From JBEBXQ01 sp040391535 (lineage in GTDB: Bacteria; Bacteroidota; Bacteroidia; Cytophagales; Spirosomataceae): 14,900 nt of DNA. The notes below the pieces were generated by a model. It was not told the origin of the DNA. It ran no database searches and saw only the letters and a list, made by a program, of their open reading frames with translations. The DNA lies in the NCBI GenBank assembly GCA_040391535.1, contig JBEBXQ010000123.1:1-14900 (forward strand), read 5' to 3'. Position numbers and translations under genes: made by a program. The stretch's first letter is position 1. Each line of letters starts with the position of its first letter. Shown piece by piece: positions 1 to 7,362 of the stretch.

Positions 1-1352
1 AACTGAACGCAGCTGCTCCCAAAGCTGAAAGCCCTGTACCGGCAACAGCACCTGCACCTGCACCTGCTCCTGCTCCTGCAGCTTCCGCCCCTGCACCGGC
101 CGCGGCGGCTTCAGCTCCTGCCCGGATTATTGACATGAAAGTTCCTACTGTTGGTGAATCTATTACAGAGGTAACTATTGCCAGCTGGAATAAAAATGAC
201 GGAGACTTTGTTCAGCTGGATGAAATCCTGTGTGAACTGGAATCTGATAAAGCTACCTTTGAACTGCCTGCCGAAGCTAGCGGAATACTCAGAATCGCTG
301 CTGAAGCCGGTGAAACTCTAGGTATCGGAGAAATCATCTGCCGTATTGAAGCGGGTGAAGGCGCTCCTGCCCAGGCTTCTCCTGCCGCTGAAAAACCAGC
401 AGCTCAGGCGGTTGCTGAAAGTGCACCACAATCAGAAAAAGGATATGCTGCAGGCCACCCTTCTCCGGTTGCCTCTAAAATCCTTGCTGAAAAAGGCATT
501 GATCCGAAAGAAGTGCCTGGCACCGGTGTAGGCGGACGTATTACAAAAGCGGACGCACTTGGTGCTGAAAAACCAGCCGCAACTCCTGCTCCTCAGGCAG
601 CTGCAGCCAAAACAGCAGCTCCGGCACCTGCACCACCGGCCGCCAGTGGCGATCGTGTGCAACGCCGTGAGAAAATGTCATCGCTGCGCCGTACCATTGC
701 CCGTCGTCTGGTTGCGGTGAAAAATGAAACGGCCATGCTTACTACTTTCAATGAAGTAGACATGAAGCCGATCATGGACCTGAGAGCGAAATTCAAAGAC
801 CAGTTTAAGGAAAAACATGAAGTAGGCCTTGGGTTTATGTCATTCTTCACCAAGGCGGTTTGTGTCGCTCTGAAAGATTTCCCTGGTGTAAATGCCTATA
901 TCGACGGAGATGATATTATTTACAATGATTTCTGTGATGTATCTATCGCTGTATCCTCTCCTCGCGGACTGGTTGTACCGGTGATCCGGAACGCTGAGCA
1001 GTTATCATTTTCGCAGATAGAAAAAGAAGTGGTTCGTCTGGCAGTACGTGCCAGAGACGGCAAGCTGGGTATCGACGAAATGAGCGGTGGTACCTTTACC
1101 ATCACCAATGGCGGTATTTTCGGTTCAATGTTGTCGACGCCTATTATCAACGCTCCGCAATCCGCTATTCTGGGTATGCATAATATCGTGGAAAGGGCGG
1201 TTGTAGTAAAAGGCGAAATCGTGATCCGTCCGATCATGTATGTAGCCTTGTCTTATGACCACAGGATTATTGACGGTAAAGATTCGGTAAGCTTCCTGGT
1301 CAGGGTGAAACAATTACTCGAAGATCCGACCAGATTACTTCTGGATATATAA
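1..1352 (+). CDS. odhB: Dihydrolipoyllysine succinyltransferase (2-oxoglutarate dehydrogenase E2), 5'-partial
   Basis: E2 core enzyme of the 2-oxoglutarate dehydrogenase complex (TCA cycle, cytoplasm); it passes the succinyl group from lipoyl-lysine to CoA. The reading frame is open from base 3, so the gene starts before the window; the ATG at 135 is an internal Met at the head of a lipoyl domain. Seen in order: an Ala/Pro-rich linker (3-120), a lipoyl domain (about 123-350) with the lipoylated Lys in ESDKATFEL (codon 249-251), a second Ala/Pro linker, a peripheral E3-binding domain (about 460-560, HPSPVASKILAEKGID..GGRITKADAL), a third linker, and the acyltransferase domain (about 655-1350) with the catalytic SYDHRIIDGKD motif near its end. 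The leading linker implies another lipoyl domain upstream. Immediate linkage to lpdA favours the succinyltransferase over the pyruvate dehydrogenase E2, as does the VPTVGESITEV lipoyl start. Family assignment is firm; the exact acyl substrate is slightly less so. Confidence 0.93.
   Translation, partial: LNAAAPKAESPVPATAPAPAPAPAPAASAPAPAAAASAPARIIDMKVPTVGESITEVTIASWNKNDGDFVQLDEILCELESDKATFELPAEASGILRIAAEAGETLGIGEIICRIEAGEGAPAQASPAAEKPAAQAVAESAPQSEKGYAAGHPSPVASKILAEKGIDPKEVPGTGVGGRITKADALGAEKPAATPAPQAAAAKTAAPAPAPPAASGDRVQRREKMSSLRRTIARRLVAVKNETAMLTTFNEVDMKPIMDLRAKFKDQFKEKHEVGLGFMSFFTKAVCVALKDFPGVNAYIDGDDIIYNDFCDVSIAVSSPRGLVVPVIRNAEQLSFSQIEKEVVRLAVRARDGKLGIDEMSGGTFTITNGGIFGSMLSTPIINAPQSAILGMHNIVERAVVVKGEIVIRPIMYVALSYDHRIIDGKDSVSFLVRVKQLLEDPTRLLLDI
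51..80 (+). repeat. Five tandem CCTGCW hexamers in the odhB linker
   Basis: Five back-to-back hexamers (CCTGCA, CCTGCA, CCTGCT, CCTGCT, CCTGCA) encode a Pro-Ala run in the interdomain linker of the E2 protein. Such linkers are flexible arms for the swinging lipoyl domain. A gain or loss of a unit keeps the reading frame, so length variation between strains would be tolerated. Confidence 0.8.
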
Positions 1353-1367
1353 TCAGCAAATCAATTC

Positions 1368-1400
1368 AGACCTATGGCTTCCCGTCATAGGTCTTTTCTC
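1368..1400 (+). terminator. Hairpin with T-rich tail between odhB and lpdA
   Basis: A perfect 9-bp stem (AGACCTATG at 1368-1376 with CATAGGTCT at 1386-1394) and a 9-nt loop are followed by TTTCTC. It sits 16 nt after the odhB stop and 27 nt before the lpdA start. The shape fits an intrinsic terminator or a partial attenuator, which would lower E3 expression relative to E2. The tail is short, so read-through into lpdA is likely. Confidence 0.55.
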
Positions 1401-1420
1401 AAATAACAGACCATATTCAA

Positions 1421-2824
1421 ATGCAATACGATGTAATTGTGATCGGCTCAGGACCTGGTGGCTATGTTTGCGCCATCCGTTGTGCACAATTAGGCCTGAA
1501 AACCGCTATTATCGAAAAATACAGTACCCTGGGAGGTACCTGTCTGAATGTAGGCTGTATCCCTTCCAAAGCGTTACTGGACTCATCAGAACATTACCAT
1601 AACGCGGCTCATAGCTTTAAAGATCACGGTATCAGCCTTGATAATCTGAAGGTAGACCTGGATACGATGATCAAAAGAAAGCAGTCGGTAGTAGACCAGA
1701 CCTGCAGTGGGATCACCTTCCTGATGAAGAAAAACAAAATTGATGTGTATGAAGGTATTGGTTCCTTTGTCGACAAAAATACCATTAAGGTAACCAAGGC
1801 AGAAACAGGTATTGAAATGCTGACCGCCAAAAATATTGTGGTGGCTACAGGTTCCAAGCCCTCTTCTTTCCCGGGTATGGAGATTGACAAAAAGAGAATC
1901 ATTACTTCTACCGAAGCTTTAAAAATGACGGAAGTGCCGAAGCACCTGCTGGTGATCGGTGCCGGTGTGATTGGTGTGGAACTCGGTTCGGTATATGCCC
2001 GGTTAGGTTCCAAACTTACTTTTATAGAATATGCCGACGCAGTGATTCCTACTATGGATCGTACCATGGGTAAGGAATTACAGAAGGTGATGAAAAAGCT
2101 GGGCGCGGAGTTTTACCTGAGCCACAAAGTTGCCAATGTTGAAAACAAAGGCGAGGAAGTGGTAGTAACCGCTGAAAATTCAAAAGGAGAAACGGTTTCT
2201 TTCACAGGGGACTATTGTCTTGTCTCAGTGGGTCGTCGTGCCTATACCCAGGGTCTTGCGCTTGAAAATGCCGGACTGGAAACGGACAAATCAGGTAAAC
2301 TGGAAGTGGACGAACATACCCTTCAGACCAAAGTGCCTCATATCTATGCTATCGGTGACGTGATCAGGGGTGCTATGCTTGCGCATAAGGCTGAAGAAGA
2401 AGGTGTGCTGGTGGCCGAAACCATTGCAGGACAAAAACCACATATCAATTACCGTCTTATTCCCGGAGTGGTATATACCTGGCCAGAAGTTGCCAGTGTG
2501 GGTTATACGGAAGAAGAATTGAAAAAAAGCGGTATCGCGTACAAAACCGGAAGCTTCCCGTTCAAAGCATTGGGTCGTGCCCGTGCCAGTAATGATACGG
2601 ATGGTCTGGTAAAGGTGCTGGCCGCCAAAGATACCGATGAAATCCTGGGTGCCCACATTATCGGTCCGCGTGCGGCTGATATGATCGCAGAAGCCGTGGT
2701 AGCGATGGAATACCGTGCGTCTGCTGAAGACATAGCCCGGATGTCCCATGCTCACCCTACTTATACAGAAGCTTTTAAAGAGGCCTGCCTTGCCGCTACA
2801 GACAACAGGGCTTTGCATATATAA
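1421..2824 (+). CDS. lpdA: Dihydrolipoyl dehydrogenase (E3)
   Basis: FAD-dependent disulfide oxidoreductase that reoxidises the dihydrolipoyl groups of E2 and makes NADH; E3 is normally shared by the 2-oxo acid dehydrogenases and often the glycine cleavage system. The 467-aa length is typical. Seen: an N-terminal FAD Rossmann motif (VIGSGPGG, residues 7-14), the redox-active pair C41 and C46 in GGTCLNVGCIPSK, a second NAD-binding Rossmann motif (LLVIGAGVIGVELGS, about 176-191), the second FAD contact YAIGDV, and the C-terminal dimerisation domain with the catalytic H445/E450 pair in HPTYTE. The start at 1421 is the natural one, because the beta strand of the FAD fold begins at residue 3; no strong Shine-Dalgarno is visible. 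It lies 68 nt after odhB on the same strand, so the two are probably one operon despite the hairpin between them. Confidence 0.96.
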   Translation: MQYDVIVIGSGPGGYVCAIRCAQLGLKTAIIEKYSTLGGTCLNVGCIPSKALLDSSEHYHNAAHSFKDHGISLDNLKVDLDTMIKRKQSVVDQTCSGITFLMKKNKIDVYEGIGSFVDKNTIKVTKAETGIEMLTAKNIVVATGSKPSSFPGMEIDKKRIITSTEALKMTEVPKHLLVIGAGVIGVELGSVYARLGSKLTFIEYADAVIPTMDRTMGKELQKVMKKLGAEFYLSHKVANVENKGEEVVVTAENSKGETVSFTGDYCLVSVGRRAYTQGLALENAGLETDKSGKLEVDEHTLQTKVPHIYAIGDVIRGAMLAHKAEEEGVLVAETIAGQKPHINYRLIPGVVYTWPEVASVGYTEEELKKSGIAYKTGSFPFKALGRARASNDTDGLVKVLAAKDTDEILGAHIIGPRAADMIAEAVVAMEYRASAEDIARMSHAHPTYTEAFKEACLAATDNRALHI

Positions 2825-2836
2825 AAGCGCAGAGTA

Positions 2837-2880
2837 ATAAAGTATAAAAGCTACCTGACCGGGTAGCTTTTATACTTTAT
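2837..2880. terminator. Strong bidirectional terminator between lpdA and the convergent phosphodiesterase gene
   Basis: A perfect 19-bp stem (2837-2855 pairing with 2862-2880) encloses a 6-nt loop TGACCG. The base of the stem is A/T-rich, so each strand has an A-run before and a U-run after the GC-richer top (GCTACC/GGTAGC). It starts 13 nt after the lpdA stop and ends 28 nt before the stop of the minus-strand gene, as expected for a terminator shared by convergent genes. Confidence 0.88.
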
Positions 2881-2907
2881 ATACCTTTTTGTATTTACTG
2901 GTATTCC

Positions 2908-3750
2908 TTAAATGCCGTTCCGGAGACCGTTCTCATTCAGAAATTTCACCAATGCACCCGGATTATCCGTTTGGAGCCCCTGCACGCCGGCCCGGATCGT
3001 TTGTTCCCATAGCTGAGGCCCCTCATCCTTTCCCTGAACGTCTTTCCAGATTTCCACTCCGTAAGTGTTTGCCACCTCCAGCATATCTTTATCCGTCAGA
3101 TTATCCACGACCTGTATTTTAGTGTCCCGGAAAAAAGCTGCCAGTTGTTCTTTTGTTCTGATGTGATCAGGAACACTTGTCATCAGGGCCATACCGGGGG
3201 CTATATCCCGCCACTCTTTATATTGCCCTGGTGAATTAACATACACCACGATCTGCCTTTCCATCCCGGCAGCTTTTATCTGTCTGTAAGCTTCGGCAAC
3301 ATCTGCATCCTTAAAATCAAGATAGATATTAATCTGATTTCTGCAAAGCTTCAGTACTTCTGTAAACAGCGGTGTAACCCCTGCTTTCTGATCCGGTATT
3401 TTCTTATTGAATACTTTCAGCTTTTTCATCTCAGCCCAGGTCAGCTCTGAAACTTTTCCGGTGCCGTTGGTCATCCGGTCTACGGTGGAGTCATGATGCA
3501 GGATCAGCCTGCCGTCTTTGGTGGTTCTCAGGTCAATCTCAACATAATCTGCCCCGCTCTTTATGGCGTTTTCAATGGCCGCTGTAGTATTCTCAGGTGC
3601 TTTCACATGATCACCTCTGTGGGCGATGACAATGAGCCGGTTTTTGCTGAACGGTAAGGAGACCGATCCGCGCTGCGCGTTTACATTCCCTGTATAATGA
3701 AGCAGAAAAACGGCAATCAGAAGGGTAAGGTATTTTTGAAACAAATTCAT
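2908..3750 (-). CDS. Glycerophosphodiester phosphodiesterase, exported
   Basis: A 280-aa GDPD-family enzyme that hydrolyses glycerophosphodiesters to glycerol-3-phosphate and an alcohol. A Sec signal peptide (MNLFQKYLTLLIAVFLLHYT..NVNAQ, cleavage near residue 26) places it in the periplasm or outer envelope. TIM-barrel motifs are intact: H44-R45-G46 (IAHRGDH), the PENT motif at 52-55, metal ligands E71 and D73 in YVEID, KDG at 78-80, and the general acid/base H86 in LHHDSTVDR. The C-terminal GLQTDNPGALVKFL segment matches the usual final strand of the barrel. The ATG at 3750 gives a good signal peptide; there is no clear Shine-Dalgarno, as is common in this phylum. It lies 150 nt after the methyltransferase gene on the same strand and may have its own promoter. 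Substrate specificity cannot be read from the sequence. Confidence 0.92.
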   Translation of the reverse strand: MNLFQKYLTLLIAVFLLHYTGNVNAQRGSVSLPFSKNRLIVIAHRGDHVKAPENTTAAIENAIKSGADYVEIDLRTTKDGRLILHHDSTVDRMTNGTGKVSELTWAEMKKLKVFNKKIPDQKAGVTPLFTEVLKLCRNQINIYLDFKDADVAEAYRQIKAAGMERQIVVYVNSPGQYKEWRDIAPGMALMTSVPDHIRTKEQLAAFFRDTKIQVVDNLTDKDMLEVANTYGVEIWKDVQGKDEGPQLWEQTIRAGVQGLQTDNPGALVKFLNENGLRNGI

Positions 3751-3843
3751 CAGAAAAATGATATTGGAAAATTATAATTTGGGTAAAGTTATAAACACTC
3801 CTTATAGTACTCCGCAATACAGATAAGTTACCCTGGATTGTAC

Positions 3844-3859
3844 ATAATTTTAAAATTAT
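3844..3859. other. Perfect 16-bp AT palindrome upstream of the phosphodiesterase gene
   Basis: ATAATTTTAAAATTAT is its own reverse complement and lies about 94 nt upstream of the phosphodiesterase start, in the 150-nt gap after the methyltransferase gene. It could be an operator, or simply chance in AT-rich DNA. The rest of the gap (3751-3900) shows no gene. Confidence 0.3.
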
Positions 3860-3900
3860 CAGATCCAGCATCACCCGGCAAAACAAAGTAAGTTCCATTT

Positions 3901-4341
3901 CTAATCCCGGAATCGGGCTAAGTCTATTTCCTTCACCGGATTTCCTCCGTCAATAAATAGTCTTCCGCCCGGCTTTAATGCTTTGGCAATTCTCTTTAAG
4001 GCTGCTTTTTCAATTTCAGGATGCCGTCCGTCCAATGCACCTACCCTCACCGCAAATGCAAAATCAAAGGGCGGCTCCTGTTCCGGCCATTCAAACTCTT
4101 CAATTTTTGCCTGTATAAATCTGAGCATTCCATTTGACATTTCCGCCTCAGAGCTTTTTATCGCCTGTTCTACAGCTTTTGCAGAACGATCCATCGCAAG
4201 AACATAAATACTTTCCTCCCGCCCGGTAATTGCCCGTGCCGCTACGCCGGTTCCGCAACCAATCTCCAGAACTCTGCTCCCCTTTTCCAGTGGGAGAGCA
4301 TCGATAATCTCCTGAAGTCTTTCCGATATTTTCTGTGCCAT
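3901..4341 (-). CDS. Class I SAM-dependent methyltransferase, short form
   Basis: A 146-aa cytosolic protein with the Rossmann methyltransferase core: a short N-terminal helix (ISERLQEIIDALP), motif I VLEIGCGTGVAARAI (about residues 24-38), motif II acidic end in VLAMDRS, motif IV FDFAFAVRVGALDGRHPE, and the post-motif strand LKPGGRLFIDGG (about 122-133). The usual last two strands of the seven-stranded sheet seem absent: the protein ends about 13 residues after that strand. The DNA downstream of the TAG stop does not continue the fold in another frame, so this looks like a naturally short family rather than a frameshift. An in-frame stop lies 12 nt before the ATG, so no upstream ATG is available. 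AGAAGAGAAAG just before the start may serve as a weak ribosome site; a better GGAGGG is about 26 nt away. The substrate is unknown. Confidence 0.8.
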   Translation of the reverse strand: MAQKISERLQEIIDALPLEKGSRVLEIGCGTGVAARAITGREESIYVLAMDRSAKAVEQAIKSSEAEMSNGMLRFIQAKIEEFEWPEQEPPFDFAFAVRVGALDGRHPEIEKAALKRIAKALKPGGRLFIDGGNPVKEIDLARFRD

Positions 4342-4453
4342 GGTCTTTCTCTTCTGATCCGTTTACCCTCCTTACGGGTTGGTTTTCTGCAATTTGCACA
4401 AATCTTTCAGCACCTTCATCTGAACATCCGTGTTAATTTACATCATAATATCC

Positions 4454-6811
4454 CTAAAATGCGATCCGGTAATTGAAATTAGGATTGAACGGAATCTGAT
4501 TCATGGTCCGTATGGTTGCAGTACGGACATCGTAGGTTTGCTGAAAAATATTCCGGGAATTGGTCACGTTCTGAAAATCAATAAACCATTCATGCAGGAA
4601 ACGCTTCTGGTTCATCCGGTACGTAATTTTCACATCCGTTCTGAAATAGGCATTATGACGATGCAGATACGCCTGCTCCATGTCCCAGGTCTGCTGCTGC
4701 TTACGTTTTGATTCCGCAAGATCAATCGGGATGTAAGGCCGGCCTCCGGTGGCGGTGATCTTCAGGTCCAGTGCCAGCGTACCCTGCCCGCCCGCCTTCC
4801 ATTCTTTTCCTGCCAGCAGATTGGTTACATACCGGCTGTTAAAGGCCGTATTTCTTAATTTTCCGTCGCTCCCCGTTGCTTTGGAATCAAACAGGGATGC
4901 CGTCATCAGGAAATAATATCCCCGCTCAAAGTATCGTTCCAGCGTCAGTTCCATACCATAATTACGGCCGGTACCTTCACTCAGCAAGCTATCCGCATCA
5001 GAGGCTCCGAAATCAGCTCCCAGGTTTAAGCCCGAAAAGGAGGATGCCTTCGTTTCCACAGGCGCATTGCAGAGCTTCTGATAATACGTTTCCAGCTTAA
5101 GCTTTACCCTCTCACCCAACAGATGCTCATAGCCCAGCACCACCTGGGCGCTGCCTGTCATTTTCAGGTCGCGGTTCGTCTGCCGGTATACGCCTTCACT
5201 CAGGTACGTTTTGGTAAAATAAAGCTGTAAAGGCTGCATCTGGCTGTTCAGGCTACCGGCCAGGGAAAGCATCCCCCGCTCTGTCAGCTGGTACTTCAGC
5301 CCCACCCGCGGTTCGGGTGAAAAATCCCTATTCAGTTCCAGAAGCGCTCCGTGAATTCCCGTATTGACTGTTAAGCGTTCTGTGGGCTTGAACTGCCACT
5401 GTATATACCCCTGGGCCAGCCCGGTATGCCCTTTTTCTTCACGGATGGTCCGGAAATATCCGTCTGTCCTGATACTGTCGGACAGATTATAATAAAGCTG
5501 ATGATAAAACATACCCGCCGACACCAGATGCCGGGCACTCAGCTTCTTTGTGAATTTCGTTGAAACAGTCAGTTTCCCCTGCCCCGACGCATCCCTGTAC
5601 CGGGGAATACCCACACGCTCCTGATCCAGGGAGTCAATACGGGTGGTTCCCCTTGAACCGGAAGCAGCTACGGCTGTCTGCCAATGTGTTTTTTCGTTAA
5701 AATAATGCGTATACGACAGCCCGCCCACACCCATATCGTAGGCATTGGAAAGATTGGAATATGGATCGTTGTAAAGATTTGCCGTATCTTTTAATTCACC
5801 CTTAAAGTACACATTGCTTTTCCCTCCTACGCCGAATAATGTCCACCGGCTTCCTTTCTTTCCGACGGGCATATCTACCTTAAAAGCAATATCCTGATAT
5901 TCCGGAGCCGTACTTCCTGTACCTCTGTTTAATCCCAGCTTCTGTGCCAAAGCCAGCACTGAATAACGATAATGGACCAGATAAGTGGCTCTTTTCCCTT
6001 GCACCAGGGGGCCTTCCGCACCAAGCTCAAATCCGTTAAAGCCGATTTCACCCATAAACTCCCGCTTATCCCGGTTGCCCGTCCGCAGCTGCAGATCGAA
6101 TACGCCGCTGAGGGCATTCCCATAATTTGCCGGGAAAGCACCGGTAAAAAAGTCGGATCGGGCCAGTACGTTATTGTTCAGCATGCTCACCGGACCGCCC
6201 GTAGTACCCATCGATCCGAAGTGGCTGGGGTTAGGGATATCAATCCCCTCAAGCCGCCACAATAATCCCGAGGGCGAATTACCCCGGATAACGATATCAT
6301 TGCGGGCGTCATTGGCACCTGAAACACCTGCAAAATTTGCCGCCATGCGGGCCGGGTCATTCATACTACCGGCAAACCGGCGCGTCAGTTCACTGTTAAA
6401 GCTGCGGACACTCAGTGTCCCGAACTCGTTACGGATCTGGCCCGGATCTCTTTTCCCCAGAACGATGACTTCCTCCCCTTGCATGATTTTTTCCTGCAGA
6501 CCGATCTCCACTGTCACTTCCTTTCCTGCTGTAACGAGGATATTGGGAAGCGTTACCTCTTCATAACCCAGGAAGCGTACGTTCAGCATCTGCCTGCCCA
6601 GAGGCACCTGCATAAGCTTAAAATAACCTTCCTCATCACTAAGCGCACCTTTCAGCGGTTCCGAACCTACCAGCACCACCGTAGCACCCGGCAGTCCGCT
6701 ACCCGACTGCAGATCGACAATTCTTCCTTTAAGGGTTTGATACGGGCTTTGTGCCAGCAGGCACCCTTGAGAACAATACAAAAGACTAAAAATCAGAAAT
6801 ACGTTTTTCAT
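4454..6811 (-). CDS. TonB-dependent outer-membrane receptor with carboxypeptidase-regulatory-like N-terminal domain
   Basis: A ligand-gated outer-membrane transporter driven by TonB/ExbBD. I choose the ATG at 6811 (MKNVFLIFSLLYC..LLAQ), which begins a normal signal peptide; an in-frame ATG at 6835 adds eight residues (MWQNDLSA), giving 793 aa. After the signal comes a CarboxypepD_reg-like beta-sandwich (LKGRIVDLQSGSGLPGATVVLVGS..GALSDEEGYFKL..VPLGR), then a plug domain (VRSFNSELTRRFAGSMNDPARMAANFAGV..NDIVIRGNSPSGLLWRLEGIDIP) and a long beta-barrel ending in the aromatic NYRIAF expected for outer-membrane insertion. No SusD-like lipoprotein is adjacent, so this is not a Sus-type glycan pair. 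The 112-nt gap to the downstream methyltransferase gene allows but does not prove co-transcription. The ligand is unknown. Confidence 0.9.
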   Translation of the reverse strand: MKNVFLIFSLLYCSQGCLLAQSPYQTLKGRIVDLQSGSGLPGATVVLVGSEPLKGALSDEEGYFKLMQVPLGRQMLNVRFLGYEEVTLPNILVTAGKEVTVEIGLQEKIMQGEEVIVLGKRDPGQIRNEFGTLSVRSFNSELTRRFAGSMNDPARMAANFAGVSGANDARNDIVIRGNSPSGLLWRLEGIDIPNPSHFGSMGTTGGPVSMLNNNVLARSDFFTGAFPANYGNALSGVFDLQLRTGNRDKREFMGEIGFNGFELGAEGPLVQGKRATYLVHYRYSVLALAQKLGLNRGTGSTAPEYQDIAFKVDMPVGKKGSRWTLFGVGGKSNVYFKGELKDTANLYNDPYSNLSNAYDMGVGGLSYTHYFNEKTHWQTAVAASGSRGTTRIDSLDQERVGIPRYRDASGQGKLTVSTKFTKKLSARHLVSAGMFYHQLYYNLSDSIRTDGYFRTIREEKGHTGLAQGYIQWQFKPTERLTVNTGIHGALLELNRDFSPEPRVGLKYQLTERGMLSLAGSLNSQMQPLQLYFTKTYLSEGVYRQTNRDLKMTGSAQVVLGYEHLLGERVKLKLETYYQKLCNAPVETKASSFSGLNLGADFGASDADSLLSEGTGRNYGMELTLERYFERGYYFLMTASLFDSKATGSDGKLRNTAFNSRYVTNLLAGKEWKAGGQGTLALDLKITATGGRPYIPIDLAESKRKQQQTWDMEQAYLHRHNAYFRTDVKITYRMNQKRFLHEWFIDFQNVTNSRNIFQQTYDVRTATIRTMNQIPFNPNFNYRIAF

Positions 6812-6835
6812 GGCTGATAAATCATTTTGCCACAA

Positions 6836-7362
6836 ATTTCGGTTGCTGTTTCTGGTTAAAATTGTAAAAAATCGGAAAGTCTTTTTAATTCTTCCTGAAC
6901 AGCACTAGTTGTTGATAAGGTTACATTACTTTTTCAATCATTTCCTACATTCATTATACATCTTTTCAGGTTTAAAGTTTACTGATAAAATTTAATATCA
7001 GCCCAAACTGACCTGTCGGTTTCAAGTAAATATTTCAATAAAATATAGCACTGGTTTGGACTTTTCAATTATAATACTTTTATTTGTGTATACACTACTA
7101 AATGATATGACTACAGGTAATAAGAAATTAATTTCTAACAAAACCTGCATTATCATGAGATTTATTGACAATACCCTCTTCATTCTGAGTACGCATCTCT
7201 TATCAGCAGCTAAAAAACGGCCCGTAATTATTTACTTCAAAATCAATCCTGTCTGAACAGTTCTGCAAAGGACATTCATTTCTATTTCCTGTTAAACCTG
7301 CCGGAGCAAAGGCTTTCCGGGAGGAAGGGATTTTTCTATTCTTTATCTAAACCACTCCTGTT
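6836..7362. promoter_or_regulatory. AT-rich divergent intergenic region, promoters expected
   Basis: About 530 bases separate the divergent receptor gene (minus) and RHS companion gene (plus), so both promoters should lie here. I see no convincing gene. One minus-strand candidate for the Bacteroidota promoter (TTG near -33, TAnnTTTG near -7) is TTG at 7066-7068, an 18-nt spacer and TATATTTT at 7040-7047. It is a near match only and about 230 nt from the receptor start. No good plus-strand match was found. A weak 5-bp hairpin (CCGGA..TCCGG) lies at about 7301-7320. Confidence 0.4.

Noticed and set aside
2291..2818. A 175-codon antisense frame within lpdA
   Set aside because: It is a shadow of a conserved enzyme gene; the product has no domain and no start context.
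4148..4399. An overlapping minus-strand frame covering the start of the methyltransferase gene
   Set aside because: It runs in a different frame over clear motif I coding sequence, and its product is low-complexity and polar with no fold signature.
4454..6811. Possible SusC-type glycan transporter
   Set aside because: No SusD-like gene is adjacent and the length of about 790 residues is short for SusC proteins, so only a general TonB-dependent receptor is supported.
7056..7256. A 66-codon plus-strand frame in the divergent intergenic region
   Set aside because: The DNA is AT-rich, there is no ribosome site, the Ile/Leu/Lys-rich product has no recognisable features, and it ends about 100 nt before the next gene. 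Chance is the simplest explanation.
7301..7320. CCGGA..TCCGG inverted repeat before the RHS companion gene, considered as a riboswitch or terminator
   Set aside because: The stem is only 5 bp with a 10-nt loop, and no wider conserved riboswitch layout could be recognised around it.
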